Assembly: GCA_000507305.1 (NCBI GenBank)
Contig: DF239156.1
Coordinates: forward strand, 225,703-289,702
DNA: 64,000 bases
Direction: 5' to 3'
Origin: Breviolum minutum Mf 1.05b.01
Taxonomy: Eukaryota > Sar > Dinophyceae > Suessiales > Symbiodiniaceae
Below, one piece after another: positions 59,965-64,000 of the stretch. Position 1 is the first letter of the stretch; every line of letters begins with the position of its first letter. The notes under the pieces were generated by a model. The model was not told the DNA's origin. It saw only the letters and a list, made by a program, of their open reading frames with translations, and did no database searches. The position numbers were made by a program, and so were the translations under genes.

Positions 59965-61938
59965 TCAATTCTTCATCTCAATGAGGGTTGTTCGAGTAGA
60001 TTCAAGATCATCAAAAGATATTGGGCACTTGGAACCAGATATCTTGAAAAGTTGACTACGAAGTGTCTTGTGATGACGGATCAGTTCTCTCCTGTGGTAG
60101 TCAATCTCCCAGTCATCATCAGTTGCATAGGCAAAGGTCTCCACCGATAACTGGCTGTATTCAAAGTGTTCATGTTGTGAAAAGAAACTCGTCACCTCAG
60201 GAGTTTTGAAGTACACTGCACTCACATACCAAGCAATGTCTTGGAGGTCCATGACTAAATGAGTGCTCTTTGACATCCTGAGTTGATGCTTCCAAATTCC
60301 TAGTCTTGTACAGTTCAGGAATGACTTCTGTGGTGAAAGCTCAAATTGAAAGCCGAGGTTCCTCATCTTTGGAAGTGACATCAGCAATGGTACATTTCCT
60401 TCTTCCACAATGTCAAACTCAGTGGTGTGCACACTCCATGATTTGTCATACATGTGAATCACCAGCTTCTCTGTGCACTTGGTTTGTTGTGAGTTTGCAA
60501 AGAAAAATCTTGAGCTTGTTGGCTCAATCTTGTACCACAGTCCACAATCATGGTTGTCAACATAGTCACAAAAGGCGTTGACAGCATTCCTCGAGCCCAT
60601 AGCTCTTGTACATCCAAGATCTAGGATTGCCACAGTTGGTGGCATTTGATTCTCCGTGTGGAAGGCTACACCTTCCTCTTCCACCTTCTGAACAGGATTT
60701 GGTTCCTGTCCCAGGAATGCACAACCTGAAAAATCAGGCTCCATACTCTGCTCTTCATCCTTTGTTACCTTGACTGATGTCAAGCATACATCTGAATGTG
60801 TCACAAAGAAACCAGAGGCACTCGCTGACGAAGGTAGAGCTGCTTGCTGCACTGCTGGTTGAGAAGAACGTGATGGGTTCACATAGTTTGCTTCTCCTTT
60901 CCCATCACTTTGTCCTTTTCCTTGTTCTGAAGGTCCATGACCTTTCTTTCCTTTTCCTTTTCCTTTCTTTCCTTTCTTTCCTTTTCCTTGGAAATATCCG
61001 TATTCATCATACTCTTGCCATTCATCCCAGCCTTGGGATTGCCATGCTGTCTCATCTTCATAGGCCCAATAGCCTTCATTCCAATTTTCATTCTCATATC
61101 CTTGCCATTCTTCATTGGCATAGTAGCTATCATCTTCAACAAGATGGCTTTTTCCTTTTCTCTTTCCTTTTCCTTTTCCTTTGTTTCTTGGTCGAAAGAA
61201 TCTTCGACCACCTTTTCCTTTTCCTTTTCCTTTTCGTCCTTTTCCTTTTCCTTTTCCTTTACGGGTTCTTCTTCCTTGAAATCTTCTTTGAAACCATGAA
61301 TAGTCATTGTCATCCCAGATCCAAAATACATCTTCTAAGGCATCCAGGAATCCTTCAGCTCCATCTTCTTCGTCTTCGGCCCAATAGCCAAAGCTGCCAT
61401 CTAGGTCTCCTTCTTCTATCACCAAGAAGGCTCTTCTGCCACCAGATCCTGATGGATTCATCATAGGATTGTCCACTGCTGTCTTCACAGTGCAAAACAT
61501 CTCAATGAATGTTTCTCTCAGTTCACCTACTCGATATTGATCCATTGTTCTATTTCGATGTGTCATGATACTCGTCAGACTTTGTCTTTGATCTTGGGAA
61601 AGATCTGCTGTGGAGATGAAGATCAGAGCCATCAGATTCGGAGAGAGAGGGAAGAGATCACGATGTGCTTGTCTGTGAATCCTAAAAGCTTCATCATAGA
61701 CAGCTAGCTGCATTTCGTCATTCCATGGCGCAACTACATGTGCATCATTTGCGGCCAGAAGTGCATTTTGTTGTTGCTGATGTGCAGTTCTTCTTGCTGC
61801 AACTTCTGCTTGGATAGGAGGAGAAGTAAGATCGAGCTCTGGACATAAGTCCATCCAAGATTCTTCAAGTCTTCTTCCATCAATCTGAAATCTTGTCATC
61901 CATTTCATCAGGTCTCCATTTCCACGATTGTTCTTCAT
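59965..61938 (-). CDS. Gag C-terminal part and aspartic protease, element C
   Basis: 657 codons in one frame. Residues 1-220 are Gag-like (MKWMTRFQIDGRRLEESW, IFISTADLSQDQRQSLTS). Then comes a Lys/Gly-rich tract (GKGKGKGRKGKGKGKGG) and YANEEWQGYENENWNEGYWA, which replaces a CCHC knuckle as the likely nucleic-acid-binding part. Near residue 440 is the protease: TVAILDLGCTRAMGSRN, with LPKMRNLGFQFEL downstream. The usual D-[ST]-G is D-L-G here, so protease activity is doubtful. It ends at an in-frame TGA (59965-59967) after which Pol continues. Its start is +1 shifted from the upstream Gag frame. Confidence 0.8.
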   Translation of the reverse strand: MKNNRGNGDLMKWMTRFQIDGRRLEESWMDLCPELDLTSPPIQAEVAARRTAHQQQQNALLAANDAHVVAPWNDEMQLAVYDEAFRIHRQAHRDLFPLSPNLMALIFISTADLSQDQRQSLTSIMTHRNRTMDQYRVGELRETFIEMFCTVKTAVDNPMMNPSGSGGRRAFLVIEEGDLDGSFGYWAEDEEDGAEGFLDALEDVFWIWDDNDYSWFQRRFQGRRTRKGKGKGKGRKGKGKGKGGRRFFRPRNKGKGKGKRKGKSHLVEDDSYYANEEWQGYENENWNEGYWAYEDETAWQSQGWDEWQEYDEYGYFQGKGKKGKKGKGKGKKGHGPSEQGKGQSDGKGEANYVNPSRSSQPAVQQAALPSSASASGFFVTHSDVCLTSVKVTKDEEQSMEPDFSGCAFLGQEPNPVQKVEEEGVAFHTENQMPPTVAILDLGCTRAMGSRNAVNAFCDYVDNHDCGLWYKIEPTSSRFFFANSQQTKCTEKLVIHMYDKSWSVHTTEFDIVEEGNVPLLMSLPKMRNLGFQFELSPQKSFLNCTRLGIWKHQLRMSKSTHLVMDLQDIAWYVSAVYFKTPEVTSFFSQHEHFEYSQLSVETFAYATDDDWEIDYHRRELIRHHKTLRSQLFKISGSKCPISFDDLESTRTTLIEMKN

Positions 61939-61942
61939 GAAT

Positions 61943-62329
61943 CTATATGAATCTCATGAATCTATAGAGAAAAACTGTTTGGGCTCCTTTCACAAAGTAT
62001 GGTCGCAGTGTTCTCTTGAAATATTCTACTCCTCTTCCATTTGGTTGTCTCAGTTCCTCTCTGTCAAGCAATCTCTTGAAAACAGATGCCTCGCCTTCAA
62101 GGCGATTTCTAAGTGCGGGTCCCCACTTTTCAGATTCTAACTCCGTTATGTCACACCAGTCATCTATTGCATCTTCAAATGCAAACCATGATGTCTTACC
62201 ACCAAATCCAGGTGGGACTTTCGTCGTCACCGGTGTTGTCATCATCAATTGGCCTCCATGAGGCTGCATCCTTTGTCTCATTGCGTATGACTCATAGTCA
62301 TCATTGGGCTCATCTTCGTAAAGATCCAT
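61943..62329 (-). CDS. Gag N-terminal part, element C
   Basis: First ATG after the primer-binding site (62329, MDLYEDEPNDDYESYAM). Includes VPPGFGGKTSWFAFEDAIDD and LRNRLEGEASVFKRLLDREE, the usual start of dinoflagellate copia Gag (PPGFxGxxSWxxFEDxIDDW). It ends after FMRFI at a TAG, five bases before the next frame's ATG, inside a short tandem repeat (ATTCATGAG / ATTCATATAG). The frame change may be decay by slippage or a programmed shift. Confidence 0.8.
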   Translation of the reverse strand: MDLYEDEPNDDYESYAMRQRMQPHGGQLMMTTPVTTKVPPGFGGKTSWFAFEDAIDDWCDITELESEKWGPALRNRLEGEASVFKRLLDREELRQPNGRGVEYFKRTLRPYFVKGAQTVFLYRFMRFI

Positions 62330-62340
62330 GGAGCTCAACA

Positions 62341-62352
62341 GCTGCGCTACCA
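62341..62352 (-). promoter_or_regulatory. Primer-binding site of element C
   Basis: One base inside the 5' LTR the sense strand reads TGGTAGCGCAGC. TGGTAGCGC is complementary to the 3' end of initiator-methionine tRNA as used by Ty1 (TGGTAGCGCC), including the CCA end. This fixes the orientation and confirms 62354-62521 as the 5' LTR. Confidence 0.8.
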
Positions 62353-62353
62353 C

Positions 62354-62521
62354 TGAAGAGTGGCACTAGCGTTCCACCTACTGGCAGAGATAACTAGCAC
62401 GTCTTTTTATGACTCTCTGCGAGCGGTCAAATAACCAATACTCCCTTGAGCCTCTATAAAACAAAACACAAGTAGATATTAGACTCTTCAATATACTGTA
62501 CTGGCCTTCAAAAGAAAAACA
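62354..62521 (-). repeat. 5' LTR of element C
   Basis: 168 bases, 95% identical to 48277-48444. A promoter should lie here, but I cannot point to a motif (dinoflagellate promoters lack clear TATA boxes). Confidence 0.93.
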
Positions 62522-62522
62522 C

Positions 62523-62660
62523 CCCTCACCCCACCATAGCACACTACAATGGCACCCTGCAATGGCACCACATCCACTCCCCCAAAGTTGGTCACCCCCC
62601 CCCCAACGGCACCCGGGCGCCACGTCCAATCCGCCAAAGTGGTTCGTCCCCCTCCCCCTA
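62523..62660. repeat. Minisatellite, right part (split by element C)
   Basis: Same units as 47880-48271 (CACTACAATGGCACCCTGCA, CCCAAAGTTGGTC), showing that element C inserted into the array. Confidence 0.88.
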
Positions 62661-62691
62661 TTGGAAGTAAGAACCCCTATAGCTGGGAACA

Positions 62692-63095
62692 ATCGTTTTG
62701 AAAAAGACAATTTCTGAAGGATTGGATCTCTCCAAGCAAATTGTGGGAAATCCATGTTCATCAAACCGCAGCATGAATCTCCATTTGAAGGATTCGATCC
62801 AGCTGGATGCGAGTTGTGTTGTTTAATGCTGTTTTAAATCCATGTTCTTGTGGCTGGGTTCCCCCTAAGCCAATTTCAAAGCCAAGCCTTGCTGGTGCGT
62901 TTAGAGTGTACATCCACTCAAACATCTCTTCACACACGCACATGGAACACACGACCAACACCAAAATCACATCTCACCATCAAAGCACTCCACTTAGAAA
63001 GCGTCAACTGCTGTGCAAGTGAGGCACACATCTATAGAACGTTGCTGTTCGAATTCATCAACTTCAACGGCACAATTTACAGCTTACAGCTTTGA
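62692..63095. repeat. LRR-intron repeat family, third copy
   Basis: Matches 44261-44690 and 45324-45690 (GGATTGGATCTCTCCAAGC, GATTCGATCCAGCTGGATGC, GGAACACACGACCAACACC), so the LRR locus continued to the right before element C inserted. No LRR exon follows in the window. Confidence 0.85.
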
Positions 63096-63099
63096 AAAT

Positions 63100-64000
63100 G
63101 CCTGGACAACTGACTGGCATAATGCGCCTGTTACAGCTTTGAAGATAAAACTGGACAACTGACTCAATGACATTTTTCCTGAAATTAAGGACCTGCAGAG
63201 TCCTCCCAGAAGCTAAACCACTCGGATCAGAACATCCCTTGAGGAACTTTGTGTTAAGAAAGCCGTTGGATGATACACCGAAACTTTGATGTACGAGGAT
63301 CAGCTTCAGGATGAATATGGATGAGTATATGATGAATGTTTTGCCATTTTGGACACTGAACAAAGCGATATTCGTGACGGTCAATCAGAAAAGAAATTTC
63401 CAAAAGTTCCTTTAAAACTCAACTTTTCGTGTTTTAGCCTCTGTTTGGTGATATTTTTTTCGCCTTAGTGAGAGCAAAACGGATTTCGTCACCTATGGAA
63501 ATGTTCCAGTCCATGAAATGGACATCGGCCACATACAAACCCATGTCCTCCACATGGCAGCTTGGATTCGTTGCATTTCTGTGGCGGGGATAGGAACCCG
63601 CTGTCGTCTTTGAATATCTTTAATCAGTCCAGACCACTTGACATCATGTGTCCTCGTCTTCCACCAACTCCAGGCCACCGCCGCTGACTTCCCACGGATG
63701 CCTTCGCACCGTCATCTCCGAAATTGTAGCCCGTAGAATCGAAGTCACCAAGGGACACCTGCCGACTTCACAAGCGGAAAGCGGGTGAAGAATTTTGGAT
63801 CATTCCATGTGAGGGTTGTTCTAAATTCTTTCATCTGGAAAACGCCATCTTCGCCAAAAAAAAATTACTTTCGCCGAACTTTCGCGAACTCCATGTTTTT
63901 CTTTCGCGGTACATGTTGGCCAAGATTTTGAAGAAAAACGTGGATGTGTGATATCCTCAAATTGTTCCAGGCGTCTGATCCCTCGTCACACTTCATTCTG
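63100..64000. other. No supported gene
   Basis: An open minus-strand segment near 63490-63680 (GLIKDIQRRQRVPIPATEM) is not recognisable. The remainder is non-coding in appearance. Confidence 0.4.

Larger units (their letters stand above)
48272..62526. mobile_element. Element C: Ty1/copia-type LTR retrotransposon, minus-strand orientation, with 5-bp target duplication
   Basis: 168-bp LTRs (48277-48444 and 62354-62521) start TG and end CA and are flanked by CCCCT at 48272-48276 and 62522-62526. The LTRs differ at 8 of 168 positions (about 95% identity), so insertion is not recent. The order on the minus strand is gag, protease, integrase, reverse transcriptase, RNase H, then two extra coding regions before the 3' LTR. 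Integrase before RT defines the Ty1/copia group. At 14.2 kb it is more than twice the size of a typical copia element. gag-pol carries several stops and frameshifts. Confidence 0.93.

Noticed and set aside
61444-61459. AGATCC-TGAT-GGATTC as a further element C hairpin
   Set aside because: It lacks the CT...AG outer pairs of the family and pairs imperfectly in sense RNA; a match of this quality can be chance.
60777-61466. Plus-strand 229-codon frame rich in Leu/Phe/Ser
   Set aside because: It is the antisense of the Lys/Gly-rich Gag tract of element C; the hydrophobic look is a by-product of that composition.
63490-63680. Minus-strand open segment near the right edge
   Set aside because: 61 codons, no domain, no splice context; not supported as a gene.
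1-64000. tRNA, rRNA or snRNA genes
   Set aside because: No A/B-box pair with cloverleaf, no rRNA core and no snRNA motif was found by eye on either strand; the tRNA-like TGGTAGCGC at 62344-62352 is a primer-binding site.

Overview
The window is nuclear DNA of a dinoflagellate, most likely a Symbiodiniaceae-like alga. The evidence is a genomic relic of the dinoflagellate spliced leader (5562-5581), 84-base single-repeat LRR exons with GC-type donors, a Ty1/copia polyprotein of the dinoflagellate type with lysine/glycine-rich Gag, several multi-exon gene families I know only from dinoflagellates, and low gene density. No rRNA, tRNA, CRISPR array or bacterial-style operon is visible.

Layout. 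1-5560: no gene, simple repeats only. 5562-6713: an SL-marked ankyrin retrogene with a frameshifted end. 8280-15449: plus-strand multi-exon genes of a dinoflagellate-specific family (acidic/basic N-terminus, then a region resembling degenerate C5-methyltransferase motifs), with a MITE in one exon. 16400-18190: the 5' part of a second copy. 18509-30381: element A, an 11.9-kb candidate DNA transposon with perfect 30-bp terminal inverted repeats, a transposase-like gene, further minus-strand exons and about 80 copies of CAAAGTG in its non-coding parts. 30392-42486: a tyrosine-recombinase-type retroelement marked by 85-bp terminal direct repeats, whose middle is occupied by element B (about 31.3-41.6 kb). 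Element B is another transposase-bearing unit whose non-coding DNA is filled with covarying GAGCC...GGCTA hairpins. 42.8-47.6 kb: seven LRR exons in a tandemly duplicated minus-strand gene. 47.88-48.27 kb: a minisatellite split by element C (48277-62521), a 14.2-kb Ty1/copia-type LTR retrotransposon with 168-bp LTRs and a CCCCT target duplication. 62.5-64.0 kb: the other half of the minisatellite and more LRR-associated repeat.

Main point of interest. Element C has a decayed gag-pol on the minus strand. Downstream of RNase H it carries two further long coding regions: one resembling the RNA 2'-phosphotransferase family (Tpt1/KptA) and one resembling endonuclease/exonuclease/phosphatase (EEP) nucleases. 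Throughout the element, in coding and non-coding parts, there is a dispersed 16-nt hairpin (sense strand CTnnnC-RYCA-GnnnAG) whose stems covary between copies while the loop stays constant. Elements A and B share an architecture: a DDE-transposase-like gene plus a set of dinoflagellate-specific accessory exons, each element with its own private short intronic motif.

Limits. All assignments come from reading the sequence and from memory of the families. Exon borders are approximate, many frames are broken by single-base indels (decay or assembly error), and no database search was run.
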